The notes: generated by a model not told the origin, from the sequence alone. 64,000 bases of DNA from Microcoleus vaginatus PCC 9802 (GCA_022701275.1 CP031740.1:2801001-2865000), one strand, 5' to 3'; positions 36,654 to 45,849 are shown, numbered from the stretch's first letter. Numbers and translations: made by a program.

Positions 36654-37583
36654 ATGACTGACATAAAATTTCTGCAACCAGGAGATTTGCTCAAAGTAAT
36701 TGCCCCTAGTGGCACTTTGCGAGAATCAACTAACTTTGAAAAGGGTGTAGAAATTTGGAAATCCCGCGGCTATCGAATTCAATTAACACCGGGTTTTGAC
36801 GATCGCTGGGGCTATTTGGCCGGTTCCGATGAAAACCGCGTCCGACAGCTCGCAGATGCCCTCAATGACCGCGATTGTCGCGGTATTCTCTGTGTTCGAG
36901 GCGGTTTCGGCAGCACTCGACTTTTGGAAAAAGGAAATGTGGGAAAGGCGGAAAACTCCCAATTTCCACCTCCGGATTCCCATTCGCCGAAATGGTTAAT
37001 CGGCTTTTCAGATATTACTGCTTTGCTGTGGAATCAGGCTAAATTGGGTGTTTGGGGTGTTCACGGGCCGATGCTGACAACTTTGGCTGCTGAACCGGAT
37101 TGGTCTGTCGATCGACTTTTTGACTGCATAGAAGGTCGTCCCTTACAATCTTTGCAAGGTAAAGGATGGGGCAGCGGAAAAGCCACCGGGCGACTGTTTC
37201 CGGCGAATCTGACGGTGGCTTCTCATTTGCTCGGAACCCCGTATCAACCGGATTTGACCGGGGTTATTCTCGCCTTTGAGGATGTTTCCGAGGCTCCTTA
37301 CAGGGTCGATCGAATGCTGACTTTGTGGCGGATGGCCGGGGCTTTCGCTGGGGTGCGGGGCATTGCTTTGGGACGCTTCAGTCGTTGCGAGATTGATCCA
37401 AGTATTCCCAGTTTTAGCATTGAAGAGGTTTTGCGCGATCGGCTGGGGGATTTGAATATTCCCATTGTCTCGGATTTGCCCTTCGGCCACGAGGGGGTTA
37501 ACGCTGCTTTACCTATGGGAATCATGGCTTGTCTCGACGCTGAATCGGGATTGCTGATTTGCGGCGATAAATCGCAACTTTAG
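36654..37583 (+). CDS. S66 peptidase (LD-carboxypeptidase / MccF family)
   Basis: 309 residues. Catalytic elements: nucleophile Ser in LIGFSDITALLW, Glu in LAFEDVSEAPYRVDR and His in LPFGHEGVNAALPMG; the N-terminal LLKVIAPSGTLRES and CVRGGFGSTRLL are family features. Such enzymes trim peptidoglycan tetrapeptides or confer self-immunity to microcin C-like compounds; peptidoglycan recycling is the likelier role. About 12 extra residues (KGNVGKAENSQFPPPDS) precede the nucleophile strand. Start codon sits in a heptamer run. Confidence 0.9.
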   Translation: MTDIKFLQPGDLLKVIAPSGTLRESTNFEKGVEIWKSRGYRIQLTPGFDDRWGYLAGSDENRVRQLADALNDRDCRGILCVRGGFGSTRLLEKGNVGKAENSQFPPPDSHSPKWLIGFSDITALLWNQAKLGVWGVHGPMLTTLAAEPDWSVDRLFDCIEGRPLQSLQGKGWGSGKATGRLFPANLTVASHLLGTPYQPDLTGVILAFEDVSEAPYRVDRMLTLWRMAGAFAGVRGIALGRFSRCEIDPSIPSFSIEEVLRDRLGDLNIPIVSDLPFGHEGVNAALPMGIMACLDAESGLLICGDKSQL

Positions 37584-37748
37584 ATTAGAGATCAACGTCT
37601 ATAACTTTAACTTGAGATTTTCCACCAGCTAAATAGCGGGGTTGGGTGAGGTTGACACGGTTGGCAGAAATTACATTTAAAATGGATTGTGTATGCAAAT
37701 GTCGGCGCCAACAAAGCAAAAAGATTTTAAATTTTTCCAGAGGTTGAT

Positions 37749-38531
37749 ATGAGAACGCACAACTTGTTAAACAGTATTGCGGCCACTGTGCTAGTTGCAG
37801 GATTGGCACTCACTGGCATTTCGTCTAGTGCAGTTGGCGAACAGATACAGAATAACGATCGCATAGATGGAGTAATTCGCCGCACTTCCCCGATTTACCG
37901 TTTCCGGAATATGTGGGTTCCGGGCTCTCCGACGGAAGAATTGCGCGGCCAAGAATACACATTCAGCGCTCGGGAAGGCGATAACATTGAAGTGTTTTTA
38001 GACACAGATACAAGGAGCGGTTTTGCTCCCGTCATGGTGCTGTTTTACGGGAACAACAAACAAGTCGCTTTTACCCAAGAGCGTTCTTTTAATTATCAAA
38101 TTCCTCGTAGCGGCGATTATAAACTGTTAGTGTTAGCAAAAGATGCTGCCAGAGGCGGTAGCTACACGCTGGAAGTGGCGGGAATTGATGGGGGCGACAG
38201 ACGAGCTCGCAATTCGCGGGACGATTGGTACACCAGGCGAGATGACGGTCGATATGACGGTCAATATGACAGAGCACAGCTTCTGCAAGATGATTTTGGC
38301 TTGCGGTCTGTTGATTGTCGCGAGAGACGTTCTATGGTGAGAGTCAGGTTTGACGATGCTAATCAAGACTCGACTTACTGCGCTGTCCCGACTAGAAACT
38401 TCCCGGCGGGAGATTATTATTACAATTCGCGGACGAGAGATTTAGACTCGGCGAGGCGGAATGATAGTAGATTCGATGCGGGCCGAGATCAATGTCGGGT
38501 AGTGGTGGGCGGAATCTGCGTGACGAGGTAA
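37749..38531 (+). CDS. secreted protein with PPC-like beta domain
   Basis: 260 residues. N-terminal signal (SIAATVLVAGLALTGISSSAVG). Residues about 60-145 have the beta pattern of bacterial pre-peptidase C-terminal domains (EYTFSAREGDNIEVFLDT; FNYQIPRSGDYKLLVLAKD; GGSYTLEVAG). The C-terminal 100 residues are rich in Arg, Asp and Tyr and have four Cys (VDCRERRS, STYCAVP, DQCRVVVGGICV) that could form disulfides. No catalytic motif seen; function unknown. Confidence 0.75.
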   Translation: MRTHNLLNSIAATVLVAGLALTGISSSAVGEQIQNNDRIDGVIRRTSPIYRFRNMWVPGSPTEELRGQEYTFSAREGDNIEVFLDTDTRSGFAPVMVLFYGNNKQVAFTQERSFNYQIPRSGDYKLLVLAKDAARGGSYTLEVAGIDGGDRRARNSRDDWYTRRDDGRYDGQYDRAQLLQDDFGLRSVDCRERRSMVRVRFDDANQDSTYCAVPTRNFPAGDYYYNSRTRDLDSARRNDSRFDAGRDQCRVVVGGICVTR

Positions 38532-38556
38532 GATAGGTCAAACTGTAGCGCGGAAT

Positions 38557-38592
38557 CAGAAACCCGGTTTCTACGAAGAAACCGGGTTTCTG
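38557..38592 (+). terminator. strong 15-bp hairpin terminator
   Basis: CAGAAACCCGGTTTC and GAAACCGGGTTTCTG form a perfect 15-bp stem with a six-base loop, 25 bases after the stop codon of the secreted protein gene. Most regular member of the GAAACCCGG hairpin family of the window. Confidence 0.85.
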
Positions 38593-38771
38593 AGCCTATA
38601 CATAGGACTTATACAGTCCTTTATATACGAGTCGATCTCTGGCTATCGCCTCACTTTCTTTGGCAATGACAAAATACACATTTGTACACACAACGATTTT
38701 GTCAAAAAGGACGATCGCACAGTGGTAAGCTACCAAAGGCATTGAAATATCTAAGGTAGAGAAAAGTTAAA

Positions 38772-39836
38772 ATGTCGGCATTAAATGAAGTTCCCTTGTT
38801 GTTGCGGGCAGCCCGCGGCGAAACCCTAGACCGCCCGCCCGTTTGGATGATGCGTCAAGCCGGCCGCTACATGAAGGCTTATCGAGATTTGCGAGAAAAG
38901 TATCCCTCGTTTCGCGAACGTTCCGAAATTCCCGAAGTTGCGATCGAAGTTTCCCTTCAGCCGTGGCGCGCGTTTCAACCAGACGGCGTAATTCTGTTTT
39001 CCGATATTGTCACCCCCATGCCGGGTTTGGGCATCGACATGGACATCGCCGAAGGCAAAGGCCCGATTATCCACGCACCCATCCGCACTCAGCAGCAAAT
39101 CGACAACCTGCAACCGCTGAACCCGGAAGAAAGCTTGCCGTTTATCAAAACAATCCTGAAATCCCTGCGCGAGGAAGTCGGCAACAAATCCACCGTGCTC
39201 GGTTTTGTGGGCGCGCCGTGGACGCTGGCGGCCTATGCCGTTGAGGGCAAAGGTTCTAAAGATTATGCCATCATCAAAAACATGGCATTTTCCGATCCAA
39301 CTTTACTGCATCAGTTGCTGTCGAAATTCGCAGATGCGATCGCCGTTTACGTGCGCTATCAAATCGACTGTGGCGCGCAAGTAGTGCAAATGTTCGACTC
39401 CTGGGCCGGCCAACTCTCCCCGCAGGACTACGACACCTTCGCTTTACCTTACCAGAAACAAGTATTCGAGCAAGTCAAAAAAACCCATCCCGACACACCG
39501 CTAATTCTGTTAGTAAGCGGCAGCGCCGGCATCCTCGAACGTATGGCAACATCCGGCGCGGATATCGTCAGCGTCGATTGGACTGTTGACATGGCCGACG
39601 CGCGCCGACGTTTGGGCCCGAATATGAACGTTCAAGGAAATCTCGATCCGGGCGTGTTGTTTGGTTCTCAACCGTTTATTCGCGATCGAATTCTTGATAC
39701 AATTCGCAAAGCGGGCCCGCGCGGACACATCCTCAACTTGGGACACGGCGTATTACCGGGAACTCCCGAAGACAACGTGCGTTTCTTCTTTGAAACGGCA
39801 AAACAAGCGGACAAATTGCTTGCAGTTGCTGCTTGA
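38772..39836 (+). CDS. hemE: uroporphyrinogen decarboxylase
   Basis: Decarboxylates uroporphyrinogen III to coproporphyrinogen III on the path to haem, chlorophyll and bilins. The signature [20 protein letters not shown] is at the N terminus; the catalytic Asp is in [30 protein letters not shown] is also conserved. 354 residues is normal. It is flanked by repeats and has no other tetrapyrrole gene beside it. Confidence 0.95.
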   Translation: MSALNEVPLLLRAARGETLDRPPVWMMRQAGRYMKAYRDLREKYPSFRERSEIPEVAIEVSLQPWRAFQPDGVILFSDIVTPMPGLGIDMDIAEGKGPIIHAPIRTQQQIDNLQPLNPEESLPFIKTILKSLREEVGNKSTVLGFVGAPWTLAAYAVEGKGSKDYAIIKNMAFSDPTLLHQLLSKFADAIAVYVRYQIDCGAQVVQMFDSWAGQLSPQDYDTFALPYQKQVFEQVKKTHPDTPLILLVSGSAGILERMATSGADIVSVDWTVDMADARRRLGPNMNVQGNLDPGVLFGSQPFIRDRILDTIRKAGPRGHILNLGHGVLPGTPEDNVRFFFETAKQADKLLAVAA

Positions 39837-40250
39837 TTTGATTTCGATTGTAGAATCCGATCAAATCCGGTTAATTGCACCTGATATTTGTAGAGATACG
39901 GCAATGGGCATTGCCGTGTCAACTTAACGTTAAACGTAGTATCTGTCTGCTGTCTGACGATTAGGGATCGATCCCCCCTAGCCCCCCTTAATAAGGGGGG
40001 ACACGAATCTTCTCTCGCGTCCCCCTCCTGCGGGGGATTTAGGGGGATCGAGACTGAGTTAAAAGCGAGATTTATCAGGGGTTCCAGTCTTAAGTTGACA
40101 CCAAGAGGCAATGCCGTCTGCCTACCGTCGAAAAAGATTATATAATCGGAGCGAATCCGGTTAATTGTACATTATATTTGTAGGGACACCGCAATGCCGT
40201 CTCCCTACCGTCGAAAAAGCGTCAAATCCTCCCTCTTCCCCTGCGGCAAA
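39837..40250. other. spacer with dispersed and direct repeats
   Basis: 39968-40052 holds the CCCCCCTTAATAAGGGGGG family. A 55-60 bp unit (AATCCGGTTAATTG, then ATATTTGTAG and GGCAATG) occurs at 39866-39922 and again, better preserved, at 40154-40212, with CCTACCGTCGAAAAAG copies at 40118 and 40206. The second copy supplies an ATG in frame with the epimerase, so apparent starts upstream of 40251 are part of the repeat. Confidence 0.75.
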
Positions 40251-41216
40251 ATGAACTCCAAAAAAATTTTTGTGACGGGTGCAAGTGGCTGTATCGGTCA
40301 CTACATGACCGAAACTTTGATTCAAGAAACAAACCACGAACTTTATTTATTAGTTCGCAACCCCGAAAAATTAAAATTTGACTGGAAAGCCCGCCCCGGC
40401 ATCAATATAATACAAGGCGATATGCGAGATATCGAGCAATTTGCGGAACTTCTCCAAACAATAAATGTAGCAATTGTAGCCGCCACTGCTTGGGGAGGTA
40501 CTCAAGAAGTTTTTGATGTTAACGTAACCAAAACTCTCCGCCTAATTCAACTACTTTCGCCACAGACTTGCCAGCAAGTAATTTATTTTTCAACAGCCAG
40601 CATTCTCGGTCGAGACAACAATTTGCTTAAAGAAGCCGGGGAACTGGGGACAGATTATATCCGCTCAAAATACAACTGCATGGTGCATTTGTCAGCCTTG
40701 AAAAATTTGCCTCCGATTACGGCACTTTACCCGACATTAGTATTGGGAGGAGACGCAGAAAAACCAGTCTCTCACTTGTCCTCTGGTCTGCCACTTGTCG
40801 CAAAATGGATTGGTTTGATTCGCTGGTTTAAGGCAGATGGAAGTTTTCACTTCATCCACGGCGCAGATATTGCCAAAGTAGTTAATTATTTAGTTGAGCA
40901 TCCGCCTGCTTCCGAGGAACCGCGACATTTTGTGCTAGGAAATCCGGCGATTACAGCTAACGAAGTGGTAGAACAAGCTTGCAAGTATTTGAATAAAAAC
41001 ATATTTTTTCGGATTACTCTTTCAGCTTGGCTAGCCGATTTCTTTATTTGGCTGTTCCGAATTCAGGTTGCTGCTTGGGATAGATTTTGCATCAGCTACC
41101 GCCATTTTACTTATCAAAATCTTGTGAATCCCGAAAGCATAGGAATGCCGAGTTACTGCGGCACAGTTGCCGATATGTTAAGAACTAGCGGGATTCCCGG
41201 CACAGATTCAAAGTAG
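40251..41216 (+). CDS. NAD-dependent epimerase/dehydratase family protein
   Basis: Extended short-chain dehydrogenase, 321 residues. The nucleotide-binding motif is FVTGASGCIGHYMTETL; the active-site region has Ser (YFSTASILG) and the Tyr-Lys pair in TDYIRSKYNCM. Substrate unknown; distantly like UDP-sugar epimerases or ketoreductases. The start at MNSKKIFVTGAS is chosen since the upstream codons derive from an intergenic repeat. Confidence 0.88.
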   Translation: MNSKKIFVTGASGCIGHYMTETLIQETNHELYLLVRNPEKLKFDWKARPGINIIQGDMRDIEQFAELLQTINVAIVAATAWGGTQEVFDVNVTKTLRLIQLLSPQTCQQVIYFSTASILGRDNNLLKEAGELGTDYIRSKYNCMVHLSALKNLPPITALYPTLVLGGDAEKPVSHLSSGLPLVAKWIGLIRWFKADGSFHFIHGADIAKVVNYLVEHPPASEEPRHFVLGNPAITANEVVEQACKYLNKNIFFRITLSAWLADFFIWLFRIQVAAWDRFCISYRHFTYQNLVNPESIGMPSYCGTVADMLRTSGIPGTDSK

Positions 41217-41583
41217 AAGGAAAAGGAAAGAGGGAAGAAGGAATGCGCACCAAACGAGTAATGTAGGGTGCGCAGTGCGCACCAAACGACTAATTGAGTG
41301 TTTCAAATTCTTTTTTGCCTTAGTCCCAGGCTTTTTAAATGCGATTATCGTTAATTAAGGGTCAAATACGATAAAATATCAGCATTTGCACACTTTAACA
41401 GGGAACTGCAAGCTAAAAATTGCGCTTATTTTGTTTGTCTTAGGGGGTGTCACCCCTCGCCAGATATTCGATCGAGTGCAAGATCGTAATTTTAGCATTA
41501 ACATTAAGTCTTGAGAGTCGATCGAACTCTCAAACACGCCAGCCCGATCGCAAGTTGTTTACTGATGTGAGGTTTAACATATA
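41217..41583. other. spacer with GTAGGGTGCGC repeat
   Basis: AAGGAAGAAGG remnant at 41217-41242, then GCGCACCAAACGA twice around GTAGGGTGCGCAGTGC (41245-41291). At 41443-41460 GGGGGTGTCACCCC is a palindrome. No gene or known riboswitch was seen in front of the B12-binding radical SAM gene. Confidence 0.6.
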
Positions 41584-43176
41584 ATGCGAGTTCTTCTAGT
41601 TTACCCGCTGTTTCCGAAAACATTTTGGTCTTACGAGAAAATCCTAGAATTAGTCGATCGTAAAGTGCTGCTGCCACCGCTGGGTTTGGTAACGGTAGCA
41701 GCTATTTTACCCCAAGAATGGGAATTTAAGTTAGTCGATCGCAATATCAGACAAATCACCGAAGCAGAATGGGAATGGGCAGAGCTCGTTATTCTCTCCG
41801 CAATGATTGTCCAAAAAGAAGATTTGCTAGACATAATTCGCGAAGCAAAACGGCGCGGTAAATCCGTAGCTTGCGGCGGCCCTTACCCGACATCCGTACC
41901 CGAAGAACCTCAAGCAGCGGGCATAGATTACCTGATTCTCGACGAAGGCGAAATCACCTTGCCGATGTTTGTCGAAGCAATAGGGCGCGGCGAAAAAAGC
42001 GGAATTTATCGATCGGACGGCGTAAAACCCGATGTTACCACAACCCCAATCCCCCGCTTCGATTTGCTGGAATTAGACGCCTACGACTCGATGTCAATTC
42101 AATTTTCCAGAGGCTGTCCTTTCCAGTGCGAATTCTGCGATATCATCGTCCTCTACGGCCGCAAACCCCGCACCAAAAACCCCCAACAATTGATAGCAGA
42201 ATTAGACTGTCTGTACAACTTGGGCTGGCGGCGCGGCGTGTTCATGGTAGACGACAACTTTATCGGCAACAAACGCAGCGTCAAACTGTTGCTAAAAGAC
42301 TTAAAAGTCTGGCAAGAAGAACACAAATTCCCCTTTACTTTCAACACAGAAGCATCCATCGATTTAGCCCAAGACCAAGAATTGATGGACATGATGGTTG
42401 CTTGCAATTTCAATGCAGTGTTTCTCGGGATTGAAACTCCCGATGAAGAAAGCCTGCAAATGACGAAAAAATTCCAAAATACCCGAAATTCCCTGATCGA
42501 ATCCGTAGAGTTAATTGCCAAATCCGGTTTGCGAGTAATGGCCGGATTTATCATCGGATTTGACGGGGAAAAACCCGGTGCCGGTCAGCGGATTGTCAAG
42601 TTTGCCGAAGCAGCAGCCATTCCGAGCACAACCTTTGGAATGCTGCAAGCTTTGCCGCACACTGCATTGTCCCACAGATTAGCAAAAGAAGGGCGGTTGC
42701 GCGACAAATCGGGCAACCTCAACCAAACTACCTTGATGAACTTTATTCCGACGCGGCCTCTCGAAGATATCGCCCGCGAATATGTCGAGGCATTCTGCGA
42801 AGTGTACGATGCTGAGAAATATTTAGACCGGACTTATCGCCATTTCTTAATGTTAGGTGCACCTACAGCAAATATACCTGCTCGAGTTCCTAGTTGGATA
42901 GACTTGCGAGCACTGTTAACTGTGGTGTGGCGTCAGGGAGTCAAGCGCAAAACTCGGTGGAAGTTCTGGCATCATTTGTTCAGCATTCTCAGACGCAATC
43001 CTGCGGTTTGGGATCATTATTTGACAGTGTGTGCTCACAACGAGCATTTCCTCGAATACCGCCAGATTGTGCGGGATGAAATCGAAGCTCAATTAGCCGA
43101 CTTTTTGGCTAATGAGTCTCAAACTGTATATCAAGAACCTGTTGCTGTTGAGGAAAAGCAAGTGCAAGCGGTTTAG
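41584..43176 (+). CDS. B12-binding domain radical SAM protein (DUF4070 type)
   Basis: 530 residues: N-terminal cobalamin-binding-like domain (MRVLLVYPLFPKTFWSYEKI to about 160), radical SAM core with CPFQCEFCDIIVLYGRKPR near residues 179-197, and a C-terminal DUF4070 region. Members catalyse methylations or ring rearrangements of lipids and cofactors; the hopanoid C-2 methylase HpnP is a relative. Several paralogues exist in cyanobacteria and the sequence alone does not tell which. Adjacent genes give no clue. Confidence 0.88.
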   Translation: MRVLLVYPLFPKTFWSYEKILELVDRKVLLPPLGLVTVAAILPQEWEFKLVDRNIRQITEAEWEWAELVILSAMIVQKEDLLDIIREAKRRGKSVACGGPYPTSVPEEPQAAGIDYLILDEGEITLPMFVEAIGRGEKSGIYRSDGVKPDVTTTPIPRFDLLELDAYDSMSIQFSRGCPFQCEFCDIIVLYGRKPRTKNPQQLIAELDCLYNLGWRRGVFMVDDNFIGNKRSVKLLLKDLKVWQEEHKFPFTFNTEASIDLAQDQELMDMMVACNFNAVFLGIETPDEESLQMTKKFQNTRNSLIESVELIAKSGLRVMAGFIIGFDGEKPGAGQRIVKFAEAAAIPSTTFGMLQALPHTALSHRLAKEGRLRDKSGNLNQTTLMNFIPTRPLEDIAREYVEAFCEVYDAEKYLDRTYRHFLMLGAPTANIPARVPSWIDLRALLTVVWRQGVKRKTRWKFWHHLFSILRRNPAVWDHYLTVCAHNEHFLEYRQIVRDEIEAQLADFLANESQTVYQEPVAVEEKQVQAV

Positions 43177-43209
43177 GGTTGGAGAATTAAACCGCAGATA
43201 AACGCAGGT

Positions 43210-43241
43210 AAACGCAGATGAATGTAAGATTGTCTGCGTTT
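43210..43241 (+). terminator. AAACGCAGA/TCTGCGTTT hairpin
   Basis: A 9-bp stem followed by TATTTTGTT, 34 bases after the radical SAM stop codon, in a repeat built of AAACGCAG units. The same motif ends ftsH at 46544-46572. Confidence 0.7.
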
Positions 43242-43282
43242 ATTTTGTTAAACTTATTTTACAGACTTAGTTTTTTAAGATC

Positions 43283-43528
43283 ATGGAAACTGTAAATATT
43301 CATCAAGCTAAAACGAATCTCTCACGACTATTGTCGCGTGTGGAACTGGGAGAAGAAATCATTATTTCCAACGAAGGCATCCCAGTCGCAAAATTGGTTC
43401 CGTTTCGTACTTCATCCAATCGACGAGCTAGTTTAGGGAAAGATCGAGGGCGATTTCTTTTGCCAGAGGACTTTAACGATCCTTTGCCAAAAGAGATTTT
43501 GACAGCATTTGAGGGAGATGAAGAGTGA
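43283..43528 (+). CDS. Phd/YefM-type antitoxin
   Basis: 81 residues with the Phd/YefM N terminus (METVNIHQAKTNLSRLLSRV) and the IISNEGIPVAKLVPF strand; the C terminus is acidic and would bind the toxin. Overlaps the PIN toxin gene by four bases (GTGA). Expected to repress its own promoter and neutralise the toxin. Confidence 0.92.
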   Translation: METVNIHQAKTNLSRLLSRVELGEEIIISNEGIPVAKLVPFRTSSNRRASLGKDRGRFLLPEDFNDPLPKEILTAFEGDEE

Positions 43529-43926
43529 AACTCTTGCTGGATACGCAGTGTTTTTTGTGGTGGTTTGCCCAACCAGATCGATTGAATGAGGAGGCGATCG
43601 CACAGATTGCCGATGAAACGAACGAATTGTGGTTTTCTGTTGCTAGTGTGTGGGAAATGGGCATCAAAGTTGCGATCGGAAAGTTACCACTCCCAGAACC
43701 GATAGATACCTACATTTCGACACGCATGATACAGTTAGGTGCGCGATCGCTGGAAATTACAGCACCTCATGCCCTGCGAGCGGCTGCCTTACCATTACAT
43801 CATCGAGATCCCTTCGATCGAATGCTGATTGCCCAGGCTCAGATGGAGGAGATGACGCTTGTGAGTGCTGATTCAATGTTCAAGCAATACAGCGATATTG
43901 CTATTCTTTGGGCGGCCACTTCGTGA
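43525..43926 (+). CDS. vapC: PIN-domain VapC-type toxin
   Basis: 133-residue PIN ribonuclease. Acidic site residues: Asp in KLLLDTQCFLWW, Glu in VASVWEMGIK and Asp in HHRDPFDRMLIAQA; the closing strand is LVSADSMFKQY. GTG start overlaps the antitoxin stop. The pair is a type II toxin-antitoxin module; target RNA unknown. Confidence 0.93.
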   Translation: MKLLLDTQCFLWWFAQPDRLNEEAIAQIADETNELWFSVASVWEMGIKVAIGKLPLPEPIDTYISTRMIQLGARSLEITAPHALRAAALPLHHRDPFDRMLIAQAQMEEMTLVSADSMFKQYSDIAILWAATS

Positions 43927-44159
43927 GATTAATCTCGTTTCCAAGCTCTGCCTGGGAATGTCATATTCTGCGGATATGCTGGCTCAAGAAAGCAAGCAGA
44001 TAGAGCCTCCTTCGGCATTCTCATTTTCTGACTGAAAAGGTGAAATACTACTATTGGCTGCTGCACTTATTTCGGCAGATAGAGGCGCGATCGCCCGCAG
44101 TTATGAAAATCTAATTACAAGATAAAAAATATCAAAATAGCGATCGCCCTCAACCCGCC

Positions 44160-45056
44160 ATGCTAGGAACCAATCAACTCAGAACAGCCGCTCTCTTAGG
44201 ACTTCTAAGCGGCCTTCTCGTTTTAGGAAGTTATTATTTAATCGGCAACGAGCAAGGACTTTACATCGGTTTAGCGCTAGCAGCGTTCTCAAGTTTTAGC
44301 TCTTGGTACTATTCCGACACGGCCGCGTTAATGGCTTACCGCGCTCAGCCGCTCGCGCGCAGCGAAGCTCCCGAACTCTACGATATGGTAGCCTCGCTGA
44401 GTGAAAAAGCAGAAATTCCGGTGCCGAAAATATTTCTAGTTCCCACTCAATCTCCCAACGCATTCGCCACAGGAAGAGACCCGGAACACGCGACAATAGC
44501 AGTTACTGAAGGCATCATAAAGCTGCTTTCTCGCGAAGAATTAGAAGGCGTTTTAGCCCACGAACTCACGCACATCCGCAACCGCGATACCCTCACTCAA
44601 GCAGTTGCAGGCACAATTGCCGGTGCAATTACATTTGTCGGGCGAATACTGACTTTTGGAGCGCTTTACGGCCCAGTGACGCGGGATAGCAGACAAGGCG
44701 CGAATCCGTTTGGTTTGCTGTTTTTAATCATTTTAGCACCGCTATCAGCAACCGTAATTCAAATGGCGATTTCTCGGACGCGGGAATTTGCAGCAGACAG
44801 CGGTGCGGTAGAAATTACCAATAACCCGATCGGCTTAGCAAACGCCCTGCAAAAGTTGGAGAAACTGGGTCATGAAATTCCTATGCACGGCAATCCTGCG
44901 ATGTCGCCGCTGCTGATTGTCAATCCTTTTTCGACTAAAGGTTTGCAGTCACTTTTCCGCACTCACCCGCCGACAGAGGATCGCATTCAACGCCTTTTGG
45001 AAATCGCGCAGCAGCAGCAAGGTACTCCAGTTATGGCCTACGTCCCCGGAATTTGA
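44160..45056 (+). CDS. htpX: HtpX-like membrane zinc metalloprotease
   Basis: 298-residue M48B protease. Two N-terminal membrane helices (ALLGLLSGLLVLGSYYLI; YIGLALAAFSSFSSWYY), HELTH zinc motif in LAHELTHIRNRD near residue 134, two further helices and the third ligand in REFAADSGAVEIT. Involved in quality control of membrane proteins together with FtsH, whose gene lies 1.5 kb away. Confidence 0.93.
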   Translation: MLGTNQLRTAALLGLLSGLLVLGSYYLIGNEQGLYIGLALAAFSSFSSWYYSDTAALMAYRAQPLARSEAPELYDMVASLSEKAEIPVPKIFLVPTQSPNAFATGRDPEHATIAVTEGIIKLLSREELEGVLAHELTHIRNRDTLTQAVAGTIAGAITFVGRILTFGALYGPVTRDSRQGANPFGLLFLIILAPLSATVIQMAISRTREFAADSGAVEITNNPIGLANALQKLEKLGHEIPMHGNPAMSPLLIVNPFSTKGLQSLFRTHPPTEDRIQRLLEIAQQQQGTPVMAYVPGI

Positions 45057-45083
45057 TCGCTCGAAAATGCAGCAACAATATTT

Positions 45084-45116
45084 AGAAACCCGGTTGTTTG
45101 AAGCAGCCGGGTTTCT
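45084..45116 (+). terminator. htpX terminator hairpin
   Basis: AGAAACCCGG and CCGGGTTTCT with a 13-base loop, followed by GTTTGTTT. Member of the recurring GAAACCCGG hairpin family. Confidence 0.75.
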
Positions 45117-45147
45117 GTTTGTTTATAACGATCGCTGTATGAAACGA

Positions 45148-45819
45148 CTAATTCTTCGATTTCGATAGGTGAAGGGCGATCGCTTTTTCCGTAAATATCG
45201 GACTGTGATTTCGATAGGTAAAGGGCGGTCGCTTTGGCCGTAAATATCGCACAGTTTTGTCTTTACTGTGAGGCGTGATGCCTTTATTGAAAGGATTTAC
45301 CCCACCCAGCAATTCATCAGGCTTGTTCTTTAAGTCCGGTGATGCTAGTAGTGGTCTATAAACTTCACCTTCATAGGGCTTCCAAACATATCCAAGACTG
45401 AACGATCGAAAAACCGAAGATGCTCCCGTTGCTTGCCAAACAGCTTCAGCTAAAACCAATCCAGCAAAAGCCAAGCCAGGCTCTTCAATCAATTCGCTGT
45501 AGGTTCTAAACTCATCTACTTCCATACCAACTAAAGCATACCGAAACGGTGGAGCAAACCGCAAACGCAGATACAGAAATCTACCTATTTCCGTCATTAA
45601 ATAAGCACTTTCTGGAGTGTTAATTCCAATCTCACTGATGCCACTTGGACAAACTCGACACCACCAATTTTCTTCTATATCCTGAAAAATTTCTGCCCGA
45701 CATTGGGAAACCCTACCGTTTGAGAGCACGCAGAAAATTTTATTGAAATATTGAGCAAATTGCTGTGCTTCCGATTGCTTTGTGCCACATTCAGCCGATA
45801 AGCTAAACACCCATGCCAT
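45148..45819 (-). CDS. hypothetical protein, possible immunity partner
   Basis: 223 residues, no membrane segment, no family recognised. A central region rich in aromatic and acidic residues (FRTYSELIEEPGLAFAGLVL) could be a globular binding domain. It lies 30 bases downstream of the 148-residue gene and is presumably cotranscribed. The last 35 codons run into two 49-bp direct repeats, so the C terminus (AIALHLSKSKN) may be a recent extension. Confidence 0.6.
   Translation of the reverse strand: MAWVFSLSAECGTKQSEAQQFAQYFNKIFCVLSNGRVSQCRAEIFQDIEENWWCRVCPSGISEIGINTPESAYLMTEIGRFLYLRLRFAPPFRYALVGMEVDEFRTYSELIEEPGLAFAGLVLAEAVWQATGASSVFRSFSLGYVWKPYEGEVYRPLLASPDLKNKPDELLGGVNPFNKGITPHSKDKTVRYLRPKRPPFTYRNHSPIFTEKAIALHLSKSKN
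45158..45255. repeat. two direct 49-bp repeats
   Basis: GATTTCGATAGGTGAAGGGC starts the first unit at 45158 and a near copy (GATTTCGATAGGTAAAGGGC) starts at 45207; both continue with CGCTTT and CCGTAAATATCG. The period of 49 is not a multiple of three, so the duplication changed the reading frame of the overlapping gene. Confidence 0.85.
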
Positions 45820-45849
45820 TGCTGTTCTCCCGTTGAGTAAATTAAACTA

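Noticed and set aside
41400-41583. Cobalamin riboswitch upstream of the B12-binding radical SAM gene
   Set aside because: No B12-box-like sequence or suitable structure was seen.
41871-42434. 187-codon plus-strand frame in the radical SAM gene
   Set aside because: Arg/Pro-rich shadow of the true frame, which carries the CxxxCxxC motif.
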